A stretch of 64,000 nt of DNA from Mucor racemosus (taxonomy: Eukaryota > Mucoromycota > Mucoromycetes > Mucorales > Mucoraceae). The notes beneath the pieces are model-generated. The model was not told the origin of the DNA, made no database searches, and saw nothing but the letters and a program-made list of their open reading frames with translations. The stretch spans positions 1,488,001 to 1,552,000 of the forward strand of contig JAPEHQ010000011.1 in assembly GCA_027405735.1 (NCBI GenBank), read 5' to 3'. Positions within the stretch are counted from its first letter, which is position 1; each line of letters starts with the position of its first letter. Position numbers and translations under genes: made by a program. Shown here piece after piece: positions 12,601-22,545 of the stretch.

Positions 12601-13826
12601 GATGTTTTCGAAAGCTTGTACTTGATCCTTTTGAACTAGAAAATTTTTCGAAGCATTCTCCTTTTCTTCTCTTTACAGTACAATGTATAAAATCATCAAC
12701 TCTCATTCCATAACCATATATATTCCACCATTTCCAAGCCCGGTGCACTTTGTTGTCATAATTTGCTGCCTCCCTCCTGTCACTTCCACACCATGGTATA
12801 TCATGCTCCTTTCCTGTTACTTCTGACCTTATCGATATTCTGCTTGTCCTATTATGCCGCCTAATTTCTTCTAGCCCTTCAAAAGGTAAACTACCTCTAA
12901 ATCTGTCAGTTAAAGATGCAGTAGTTGAAGAAGTTCCCATAGATGAATAGGAAGAAACACGTTGGATAAGGCTTGGAATTGAAAAAGGATCATGGCTATC
13001 ATGAGGCTGTTCACTCATTTCTTTTATTTATAATAAAAATGTTTAGATGAACAAAAAATTAAGGAACTCAACCTCAAAGATAGAGTAGCTTATATATACA
13101 AAAAATTAGAAAACTTTTACTTTATTGTATGTAAACATTACGTCAAAAAATCACTCTCACTCATGGCATACAATTTATAAATGGTAATGACTTGCGCGGT
13201 AATAATGTTGTTACAGAAGCACGTTTTCATTCAAAATAACGAGTATATGTATAAAGTATACATGAAATAAAAGACAAGCAAGCATGATCTATCAGAATCA
13301 GAAATTACCAAATTACCTATTTAGAACCTTTGTCAAACCATGATGTTTAATAGCGCAAATCAGACAATGCTACATTCCATGCTTCTATCATCACGCTACA
13401 ATTAAAGTATAAAAGCATGGTTCAATTACAGTATATTCATACGATATTCATATGTTTATTCTAATTACATTACCATTCAAATTCAATACACTCATTCAAT
13501 TAGTACATAAACTCTCTTTATAAGCTCATAATTAAACAGTATTTTTTTTTATTTTTTGCATGATTTCATACGTTTATCTTTCAAATTTCAATAAATCAGA
13601 GCATTTTTAAATCACCCTTCGTCAAATTATACGTTAATGTACGTATATTTGATTATTTCACAATTTCACATATTTTTTGAAAGCCAAAACTCGAATCCCA
13701 CTTTCGAGTTTAGGTGACACGAAAAAAAAAACTCGAATACCCCCATCCGAGTCTGCATAAAAAACGGCCCGTTATAACAGTCAAACTCGGTTGACCATAA
13801 TACGATACGTTGGGTGTGAAATCCTA
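9676..13826 (-). mobile_element. Complete hAT-superfamily transposon, probably autonomous
   Basis: The element is 4151 bp, begins TAGGAATGGG and ends AAATCCTA, so its inverted ends share TAGGA(A/T)T. It is flanked by the 8-bp direct repeat GTAGATCC at 9668-9675 and 13827-13834; an 8-bp target duplication is the hallmark of hAT elements. Joining the flanks regenerates an R2-family sequence whose unoccupied relative is at about 30895-31010, a paralogous empty site. Inside is one intron-rich transposase gene on the minus strand with an open spliced frame. Subterminal ends carry AT-rich repeats with ACTCGAAT and ACGG(T/C)CCGTT motifs at both sides. Confidence 0.88.
9925..13018 (-). CDS. hAT transposase with BED zinc finger, nine exons
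   Basis: Cut-and-paste transposase. Exons by my reading: 13018-12565, 12500-12021, 11958-11857, 11763-11513, 11450-11104, 11038-10838, 10782-10625, 10562-10290 and 10223-9925. All eight introns are GT-AG and keep phase, giving 854 residues. An N-terminal BED-type finger region (WKWWNIYG...C...C...FRKHLENKHF) is at about residues 60-145. The RNase H-like core shows the expected acidic residues in FTTDLW, ITTDNASNN and the C-terminal SVPAERLFS, plus the CSTRWHST tryptophan motif. The C-terminal dimerisation segment ATSVPAERLFSQA..VINNTRAKL is complete. An acidic Ser/Asp-rich stretch precedes it. Nothing is broken, so it may be active. The splice model is inferred, without transcript evidence. 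Confidence 0.88.
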
Positions 13827-13834
13827 GTAGATCC
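13827..13834. other. Right target-site duplication of the hAT element
   Basis: GTAGATCC, identical to the left copy at 9668-9675. Confidence 0.85.
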
Positions 13835-14870
13835 AACTTTAAGCTACTCTGAATTTTTTGTTTCGGAAAAAAATACGGATTTTTCGTTGAGATATCAAAA
13901 TAATAGTTCATGTTGCAATATAATGTCTATGGTAGCGGAGTGCCAAAATCGGTTTGTCAAATCGATCAGAAAATGATCAAAAAAACAAATTCGTTTCAAT
14001 GCTCATGAACTGCAAAGTAAGCCGACCTAGCGAATTAAATGGTTTTTGTACAGTTTTTGATTCTACATGTATCTAAATAAAATTCAGACAATTGTTTTAT
14101 ATTAAATTTTGTGCAAAATGCAATTGAAATTCTGAAGGTTTTTTAAAGATACACATCACATTTCATAAACATATTTAAAATATAAGTATTTACAATAATG
14201 TACAAAAAACCATCTATCGATCAAGCAATTACTAAACCTTCTAGCAGCATTTATCGTAGAAAAAACGATATATTTGTCCAATTTTTTTTCGGATTCAGAA
14301 TTTGGGATGAGGGTTTACAAGGGAAAAATGGAAGCTAGAAACGAAGGTATCTCTTTATGCACATTTTTGAGGATATCTTCACGAAAAATCAATATTTTTA
14401 AAAAAATTAAATTGGGTCTAAGGAAGCTCAACGAGGTTAATGACATGAATGTAAATAAAATGCTTCTCAATTTAACCAATATTTTGAAATCTGCTGCAGA
14501 AATGCCAAAAAAATGAAAAAAAATAAAAGTGCTCAAAATGTTTTTATACTGAAATATGTTATAGAGCACTTCAAAACAAGTAAGTTTTATTATTAGAAAG
14601 TGTTAGTATAACTTAATTTTTTGTAGAGATATGAAGGCTGAAAAGTTTTAATTTTTGGTAATAAAATGCCTGTAAAAATCTGAAACATTAGCATTAAAAG
14701 ATTTATTTCATCTGATAGAGATAGGATATTTAAGGAGACGTGTTTTAGGATTAAAGTTGAACATCTCAAGTATATCGGCATATATTTTTATTTTGCTGTT
14801 TTTCATTAAAAAATTGAGGCAAGCAGAGATTATAAATTCCTTGCATCGAATTTTTTTTGTAGACGCTCAA
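13835..14870 (-). repeat. R2 family repeat, copy 2, right piece
   Basis: Reverse complement of the copy at 29.9-30.9 kb. Shared blocks include the GCTACTCTGAATTTTTTGTTT edge, the CTCAACGAGGTTAATGACATG block and the region encoding the short peptide ending YLYKKLSYTNTF, found at 14593-14781 here and at 29961-30152 in copy 3. Neither peptide belongs to a family I recognise. Confidence 0.7.
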
Positions 14871-15577
14871 AATTATTTACTATATACGATAGATGGTCAA
14901 ATATTTTACTGATCCCATCTACATACTCTACATTTTATGGGTTTGGGCATAAAAGAGGAGGACGATTCAGTATATATTAAATGAACTCATTTGTAATGCT
15001 GCAAATTAATGCACAATGGTCATTATCAACTCAGAATTCAGGGACAAATTTTCAATTGATGTAAAATAGTGACATGATATCATTTAATGCACTCATCCAT
15101 AATAAGCATTTATATTGAGGCAATTGTCATCATTATCTATCTACATATATGCGCTAGTAATTGATGGTGGGAAATATGGGTTTATGATGTAAATTAAACC
15201 TTCTTCTCATCAACATGGTTAGCAGATTGTATTATAATACACATGATGACGGTAGTATATTTATAAGATCAACTATTCTTTTGCATATTTAATATGGTGT
15301 TTTTTTTATCAACAGTTAACGCTCCTCCCCCTTCCCCCACACATGAACTGCCTTAAAAATGATTTCCCGTCAAACAGGGGTGATACCCGACAATATATGT
15401 TTATATAATTCAAATGAGAAATGCCTCTGCTGTGTAACACCCCACATCCAGAGAAAAAAAATTGAAAAAGGATCTTATCTTTACAAAACTTAAAATTAGT
15501 TGTGTGGGAAAATCATTGATACCAGGAATTCAATGATAACGAATTTTATCGGATGCATTGATGGAAGAAAAAGGGCT
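14871..15577. other. Unannotated spacer downstream of the glutathione transferase gene
   Basis: No gene is recognised. A C-rich patch lies near 15323-15341. The short plus-strand frames at 15500-15761 are antisense shadows of the transferase last exon. Confidence 0.4.
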
Positions 15578-16509
15578 TCAAAGATTAGGCGAGGCAACAC
15601 CCTTACGAATATACTCTGTACGATTCCACCAAGCACGAATTTTCTCATCGCCGAGAGCTTCCTTTTCAAAAATTTCAGGTCTCAATGATACCAAAAAAGT
15701 GAGGTGTGATAATAAAACTACATCAGCCCAGCCAGCTATTATCATTACAGATGTTTGTTAGGAAAAATGTTTATCAATATCTCGATATACTTTACGTTGA
15801 TCACCAGTGACATATGGGAATTCTTCAAGTTGAGAGCTGACAAGAGCAATGCCTTTCTTGAATTTGGCAATGTTGTCTTTAGTATCACCAGCAAATTGCT
15901 CTAGAGTTTTACCTCTCATCCAGGATTCACGGTCTTGTCTGAACCAGTCTTGCAATTTCTCATCACCAACTGATTTGTGAATATCAAGTAAAACTAATCT
16001 GAAAACTGAGTTATTAATGTGATGGTCAGCGTAATGTAAAAAGAACTTGTGAACAGCTGGATTGCCATGGAAAAGAGAGGGATTGTTAGGAAATTGTTCT
16101 TCTAAATAAACAGCAATGTCCCAAGAATCAACAACTGGCTTATCATCATGCACAATGATAGGAACTGATGGTCTTTCTGAATTTTTACTGGAGTAAGAAA
16201 GAGAGAGAGAGAGAGAGAGAGAGAAGAGGACGATATTAATTTAGATGAAATTCAACATTTGGACAATCAATATTTACGTGATTGCAGGAATGACAGTTTT
16301 AATATCATCAAAGTTCACCCATTCTGTTTTATAAGGGATATTCTGAATGTAAAATGAATATCGTTGCATATGTATTGACAGTTCTTTATGTACAAATATA
16401 CCTTTAAATTCAAGGCATAACGAGTTTTACATGTGTTAGGAGACCAGGCTAATCCTGGCTTATTGAGCAGTTCAAGATCATAAAATACAATATTGTTATT
16501 TGCAGGCAT
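15578..16509 (-). CDS. Glutathione S-transferase-like protein
   Basis: Likely conjugates glutathione to electrophiles or acts as a beta-etherase/Ure2-like transferase in the cytosol. Exons: 16509-16402, 16342-16278, 16187-15796 and 15735-15578, giving 240 residues, normal for the family. The thioredoxin-fold N-half shows WSPNTCKTRYALNLKNIPY and then RPSVPIIV..D..PVVDSWDIAVYLEEQFP, with the conserved cis-proline and Ser-containing glutathione-binding loop. The C-half has GDQPGWADVVLLS. A TAA just after the third exon lies inside a 60-base intron (donor GTAAAG, branch CCTAAC); splicing restores the conserved GDQP..AD motif, so the gene is intact. Intron 2 contains a GA microsatellite. The exact class is uncertain. 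Confidence 0.88.
16198..16224. repeat. (GA)n microsatellite in a transferase intron
   Basis: About 13 uninterrupted GA dinucleotides, forming much of the pyrimidine tract (on the coding strand) just upstream of the 3' splice site of intron 2 of the glutathione transferase gene. Length variation could affect splicing. Confidence 0.9.
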
Positions 16510-16828
16510 GGGAAAATAAATATAAGGAAAATATAGGAGAAAGAGCGAAATACAACAATTATATAACTACAAGTTCTTGCCCAGGTCAGAAGACTATAGA
16601 ACTAGATTGGCTCAACAAATAACATGAATTGATAAGATTCCGTCGAATGTATTGATTGGCTAATGGTGATTGCTCACTTATCAATAATTGGCTTCAACAT
16701 GCATTTCTAGTTCCTTGAACTTCCGTTATATAAAAATGTTAAAAATGGCTACATGAGATCAGGTATATATAAGCGAGGTATTTTTGAATTCTCTTTTCTT
16801 TCCTTTATCACTTTATTTATTTTACGAA
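16510..16828. promoter_or_regulatory. Divergent promoter with three ATTGGCT (inverted CCAAT) boxes and a TATA box
   Basis: This 319-bp spacer separates the oppositely transcribed transferase and His-rich genes. ATTGGCT occurs at 16606-16612, 16655-16661 and 16687-16693, all in one orientation. ATTGG is the reverse complement of CCAAT, the NF-Y/HAP site. TATATATAA at 16764-16772 suits transcription of the plus-strand gene, starting near 16795. NF-YA itself is encoded at 50.8-51.4 kb. Confidence 0.65.
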
Positions 16829-17395
16829 ATGTCGTTGCCTCCCCTCGTCTTCTTTTCACTTACCCCAGAAGATGATGATGATTTATATCCTACATCACCC
16901 CAAGATTATGAAAATGAAGAGTGTACCTGGGTTGATGATTCAGAATGCCAAGAGAACTTATTCCAAATCGTTTCATTAACACCAGAAGAAACAATCATTG
17001 ATAAAGACAATCATATGCAAGCATCATTCAAGCTATTTTTTGAAGAACTAGGATATTTGACCGAAGAACCAGAGCCCATTGATCCTAATCGTGATTACGA
17101 ACAAGAGGCAAAAGATCTTTTAAATCAACGTGATAGAAAAGTCCGTCAAAAGCATGTAGATCTTTTTTGTTTACCTTCATTAGATTATTCAAGGTCTGGA
17201 TTATCGTCTTCTTCATCATCGATCCATCATGAAAATCATATAATTGATATCAGATCACCCCATTATATGGGCCAACCTCACCCACATGCCAACAATAACA
17301 ATAAAGATTCAAATGTATCATATCATTATGGATATCATCATCATCATAATTATCATCATAATCATCATCAACAAAGACCAAGTAGATTACATTAG
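16829..17395 (+). CDS. Small acidic protein with histidine-rich C-terminus, unknown function
   Basis: Single exon, 188 residues from the first ATG (MSLPPLVFFSLTPEDDDD). An upstream in-frame TTG lies too close to the TATA box and is not used as the start. The N-half is acidic (EDDDD, EECTWVDDSE, TPEETIIDKD). The middle has FKLFFEELGYLTEEPEPIDPNRDYEQEAKDLLNQRDRKVRQ, probably helical; the C-terminus runs through a Ser patch into a His/Tyr/Asn-rich tail made of CAT repeats near 17330-17375. There is no signal peptide or membrane segment. The tail could bind metal but may just reflect triplet expansion. A 22-base T run follows in the 3' region. I do not recognise a family; probably a real gene because of its promoter and codon use. 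Confidence 0.6.
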   Translation: MSLPPLVFFSLTPEDDDDLYPTSPQDYENEECTWVDDSECQENLFQIVSLTPEETIIDKDNHMQASFKLFFEELGYLTEEPEPIDPNRDYEQEAKDLLNQRDRKVRQKHVDLFCLPSLDYSRSGLSSSSSSIHHENHIIDIRSPHYMGQPHPHANNNNKDSNVSYHYGYHHHHNYHHNHHQQRPSRLH

Positions 17396-17515
17396 GCCCC
17401 TTTCTTATATATTACTATATACTATTATACCCCTCCCTTTTTTTTTTTTTTTTTTTTTGCCTCCCTTTTATTTATATCACAAAGCAATATATTTATTTCA
17501 ATAAAATTATTTAAA
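17396..17515. terminator. Convergent 3' spacer with T-rich tract
   Basis: The 120-bp gap between the His-rich gene and the fusion gene that ends at 17516. It contains a T run at about 17438-17459 and AATAAA at 17501-17506, a likely poly(A) signal for the plus-strand gene. Confidence 0.5.
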
Positions 17516-20357
17516 CTAATAATTTTCCTTGGCTGCTTTAGCTAATGCTTCGCCAGTTCTCTTAATTACACCCATATGAACAATTCGGTCTCCAGACATG
17601 GCAACAGGGTTTGAGCTACGTCCTATAACTACACCTGTACAAGGTGAAAAATATTCATCAATTACATTGCCAAACATATTCTTTACACGAGCAATGATTT
17701 CTCCCTTTTTAACAAGTTTGTTAACCCCAGGATAAACTTCCAATAGACCACCTGTTTTTGTATAGAGCTGTCAAATGAGTTAGTATAAAAGTAGGTCTAG
17801 TCTTTTTCTAATTTATAGCACTAAAAATTACCCAAAATCCTCTGGAACACAAGACCGTGTGAGGTGGACCATGCAGATTTTCTTCATTTACAAGTGCTTT
17901 GATTTCAGTCATGTTGATATTCTTTAAATCATACATTTCGAAATGATCTAAAATACGCATCACTCCCATAAATGACCACTATTAACATTGATTCATTAGT
18001 ATTAATTGTTAAATCAATTAACCAGCCAAGGCATTTATACTTTACTTGGATATAGCGGTCTTGAAATGTTTGCGGATTACCTATTTCAACTGTAATGGCT
18101 TTGATACCGCGTGCGGCTGCAGCTGATCGTAACGTGCCTAAATACCAAAAATATTAACAAGAAAAGACCAACGCTTCTAAGCTTATCATGTATATTTACC
18201 ATCTTGACCGGAATTATGTAATAATATTTGTGGTTGCTGTAGTTTTGCCATTTTTGCACCCAATGGATCATTCTATGAATGCAAATGTTAGGATTTGATT
18301 ATAATCTAATTTCAATTACCAACCATATCTACTCGGACATAATATGAATTAACTCTACCAAAACTAGCTGTATGCAAATCAACCATATAATTGAATTGAG
18401 ATATAATCTTATTCATTAAATGATGACCTATAAATCTAATGAGTAAACATTTTATACAAAACTAGTTATTCTTGCGTACAAAATACTTGAGAAGAAAATC
18501 CATCCTCCTTTCCCGGAAATTGCCGGTTCAAATCACGTCCATCTGCAAATTCTCGCTGAAACTTGAGGAAGCCCCATACATTAACACAAGGCACAGCAAC
18601 TACAGTACCTTTTAGTTTGTTGACATCGATTTGAGAGATAACTCTAGAGTAAATATTTATCATTTTTTAGAACCTCTATTTTGTTTGATTCATCATTGCA
18701 TATTACCTATGAATACATGGAACACCATTTAATTCATTTCCATGCACTGCTGCTGTAATACCAACAACAGGCCTATACGTGTATTATTGTCACTAAATGT
18801 ACATGTTTGTTTACTTGTTCTTTTTTTTCTTTCCAACTTACCCATCCTCTGTACCACGGCAAACAATGATCGGGAGTTTTACCCATTCGCTAAGGCCTTG
18901 TGTCATAATCTTGATCCAAGCTGTACTGATAGTGTTTAATGGGAACTCATCTACTTCTAGTTTATCTCGAGTAACTGGTGGAGGCATATCTGTATCTTTG
19001 TGTATCAATGCAAAAGCGGGTGGTTCATAAATAGCATTCGGATCAAAGGATTCCATATTGATAAGACTATCACGACGTTCTAATCCCCTTCTTTTAGGCT
19101 CATTTGATAAATTGATCCCATTCAATTTGTTCTCAATATCTTGAGTTGGTGATTGTGCTGTTGGTGCTTTAATGGTATCTCCATCTTGTTGCATAGGGAC
19201 AAGTAAACTAGGGCGACGATTAGATGGACGTCTTTGGCTAGGAACAATACCATCATTATTACTGAATCTTTGTAGAGGAGATTCTTCTGGTTGAGGAATA
19301 GCTTGTAGTTGTTGTTGATTTTGTAAAATACCACCAAATGTTTTCCCTTCTTCAATTTGAATAACGACAACTGTGGCCTCTATATATATTGGACACATTA
19401 AGCAATTTATAAACAGAATATTCACACGTTGCATAACATACCAATTCCACTGAAACCAGATTGTCCTACTTCATTTGTAGCATTTAATAAAATGCTAGTT
19501 GGGCTTGCATCTTCATCGCGCTCTACAAATAGGGTTTCTCCAGCTTTCAATTCAAACTTTTGGTTTTGTGCATGATTTTCATCAAGTATTACACTAACGA
19601 ACCCTTCTACGACATAGACAAGTGCAAATGCACCAAATATCATATTTTTACCAGAATCTACATCACCTTGTAGATCTGTTTCAAATGAACCAATCTTTTC
19701 AATCCTTACTTGGGATTTACCTAATTCGCGTCGAAGCATGAATTGTAAACAAGATACAGGAGAATTTGTTAATTTACACGTAGTAGGCCTACATTTGTAC
19801 ATTTGTACGTTAGATTTCTTGCTATAAACATATCAAGAGCTTACCATTCACCATGCCATGTGTATGGAAATAATGGCTGAATCTTTGTGAATGATTCTCC
19901 ACCTTGATGGGATAAAGAGAAATAAGCTTTTGTTTTACTATCTTCACTAGTAGGTAAAATCACCGTTGTACTAATTTTGCGATAAAATGTCAAATTTATC
20001 ATTTCATGCAACGCATTCATTGATTTATACTTTACCAATCATAACCAGGAAATACCGAGAAATTACAGTTGGCGTGCATAGTGTTTGTACTAAATCGCCA
20101 AAAGAATTCTTCCTTGATAAAATTCTTATCTGGTGGATAAATAGATATTTCATCGGTTGTACCCAACCCATTTTTCCATAATTGAGAATGGTAATCCGTT
20201 CTACAATGAGTCAATAATATGCGAATAACGTTCCTACATGTCTATTTACTTACTCGGGTTTTAAAACGATAGCTTGTATAAGCGTAGGGTCTGGCGACTC
20301 TGATTGAAGAAGTGGCCCTTCGCTATCGGATTCTTGTTCTTTTGATTTAGAAGCCAT
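17516..20357 (-). CDS. HutD/Ves-family domain fused to succinylglutamate desuccinylase/aspartoacylase-family domain
   Basis: A two-domain protein of roughly 750 residues starting MASKSKEQESD, in about ten exons. The N-half is HutD/Ves-like cupin: LWKNGLGTTDEISIYP, FFWRFS, FSVFPGYDW, FPYTWHGEW and NSPVSCLQFMLRRE. A Ser/Pro/Gln linker follows (about 19350-19050). The C-half is a zinc deacylase of the AstE/AspA family: GITAAVHGNELNG (zinc His and Glu), GRDLNRQFPG, MVDLHTASFG (zinc His), ITVEIGNPQ (catalytic Glu) and a C-terminal PCTGVVIGRS beta domain. The linker and first deacylase strand share one uninterrupted exon (19380-18838), which supports a true fusion rather than two genes. HutD belongs to histidine utilisation; substrates of the deacylase half could be N-acyl or N-formyl amino acids (inference). 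Confidence 0.82.
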
Positions 20358-20511
20358 AAAAAATTGATTAGAAAGAAATGAAAGAAATGAAAGGAAAAGA
20401 AAAAAACAAGGAGAATTATCAAAGAAAGAATTATTTATTAAGTAATTAATAAATAAATGGTATGTGATATATTCTGACGTTATAGAGGTAATATCAGCCT
20501 GCAGCATGACT

Positions 20512-22021
20512 TTATTGCTGGGCAGTGGTGGAAGATTTGGTTGCAGTAGTAGTGAAGCTACCACCCAATGAGAGAACTCCAAAATCAGTTGCATTAAGCC
20601 CACGTTGTTTCATTGCAGCTTCCAATCGTTTAGGAGGATCTTCTACAGGTTCATCTGTTAGTACAAAAGTACCCCAGTGAATAGCAATCTATGATATTTT
20701 TGTTGAGTGAAAAATGCATAAAAATATCTAGATTTCAACTTACAGATTGCTTGCTCTTGACATCTCTGTGTAGATCAACGGCATCTTCTGGTGAACAATG
20801 CACTGCAGACATGAACCATCTAGGTGAATAAGCTCCAATTGGAATCAATGCTAAGTCAAAAGGACCTATTTTATCACCAATTTCTATTGCAGTAAAGTTC
20901 AATTTAGAAAAACGTTATGCAAATTTTAAAAATTCAAAATATACCTTTAAATGCAGGACAATGAGGTAAAGTGTCTAAATATTCATAGTCATGTTCTGAT
21001 TCAGGTTTAGTACTTGCAGGAATAGTACGATAGCCGGTATCACTAATTGTTAATGAGTATGGTTATGTGCTTTTATACAATTCATCATATTTACCCTCCA
21101 AAAAATACTTTTCCATTTGTCGCATTTCCCTTCACATCTAATGCTTCCACACACCAGGAAGACCACAAGGTGTCGTTTCTATCAAATGGTGTTCTACCAG
21201 ATTGATGTTGAGCTGGAGTACATGTCAATCTAATTTGTTCTTGAGTTCTATCCTTGACAATTTGAACATTATCCCACCAATCCAACTCGATGACACGTTC
21301 ATTGCCTGCACTATCTAGTTTATTGCTCAATGAAAACCACTTTTTGTTACCTAAAGGAACGTAAAATTTGCAATCGGGATACAAGGTGTCTAATTGTTTA
21401 ATTGTGTTGGCATCCATATGATCATAACTGTCAATTTTTTTTTAGAATTTGGTTTGTTTTTATAGCGTGTATGTCACTTACTGATTATGTGAAATGACCA
21501 CTGCATCAATTGTAGGTAATTCCGAAAGTTTACATGGTGTTTCAGTATATCGCTTTGGTCCTCCAAATTGAACTGGTGAACATCTATCAGAAAAAATAGG
21601 ATCAAATAAAACATTGAATCCTCTTAATTGCAACAATACACAAGCACTATTTGTTATATTGATATCAATACATTAAATTCTTTTTATAAGCTATAATTAA
21701 ACCTTACTGGCCCATCCATGTTGCTGTAATATCATCATTCAACTTTTCATCCTTGTTTATCAAATCCCAATTGACATCTACTTTTTGAGGTAAATCACTA
21801 GGCTTAATTCTCTCTTTTGTTCCAGTAAGATCCATTTGCATCATCATTTTTGGCACAGATGTCAGTGAAAAAGGAATAAATGAAGGCCATGGATTTTTAA
21901 ACTTGTTTCCATCATGATGATCTTTCTTTCCTTGTGCATACACAGGAGATGATCGAATAGTTGAAGTTGTCATAATTGCGATTGCGCTTGCACTTGTTGC
22001 AGTAATTACTCTTTTGATCAT
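20512..22021 (-). CDS. NAPE-PLD-like metallo-beta-lactamase-fold phospholipase D
   Basis: Likely a zinc hydrolase that releases N-acylethanolamines from N-acyl-phosphatidylethanolamine, as in animal NAPE-PLD and yeast mitochondrial Fmp30. Starts [20 protein letters not shown], a basic then hydrophobic N-terminus suitable for mitochondrial import or membrane anchoring. Motifs after splicing: [52 protein letters not shown] (the HxHxDH zinc site), [30 protein letters not shown] and [13 protein letters not shown]. All metal ligands expected for the family are present. Short GT-AG introns interrupt the gene, one inside the HNHYDH motif. The protein ends [13 protein letters not shown]. It lies 155 bp upstream of the fusion gene on the same strand. 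Confidence 0.88.
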
Positions 22022-22545
22022 TTCTCTTTCTGCCCTGAAATGAAGTCAAAGTAAACTCCCTTTTATACCAAAAAAGAAAAAGCTTTTAATATGAGACTCA
22101 AACTTGATGAGGTGCGCTCATTCGGTATATACAGGATCGTAAGACGTAAGTGGTGGCATCTTGGTCCCAAATAAGTAATTATGATTCGTAAGCTATAAAA
22201 ATACTTATTCTGGGAAGAAATCCAAAATTTCGCTCGCTTGGTCATTTGTGTACTCGAAATAAAAAATATATGATCATACTTGACATGTTAGAAAACAATT
22301 ATGTACATAAAAATTGTAAATAAAAGCTACAGAAAATGAATAAAAACTCTTTAGCCTCGCAATTTTAGAGTATTTCCTTCCATTTTTTGGCTGTGTTTTA
22401 ACCCAATATGCTCTTTATATTATACAAATATTCACGAGTTTCAAACAACTTTATTGAATAAAATAAAGTATTGGTATAAGCATAGTAATAATATAATACT
22501 AGGAATAGAGTGGTTAAAAATACAAAAAGGATAGAGTATATAGTT

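Noticed and set aside
13680..13790. Terminus of the hAT element placed at the ACTCGAAT/CCCCCATCC motifs
   Set aside because: Those are subterminal repeats; the exact 8-bp duplication and the R2 empty-site match put the end at 13826.
16784..16828. Upstream extension of the His-rich protein
   Set aside because: It begins with TTG, not ATG, and lies only about 12 bases after the TATA box, so it should be outside the transcript.
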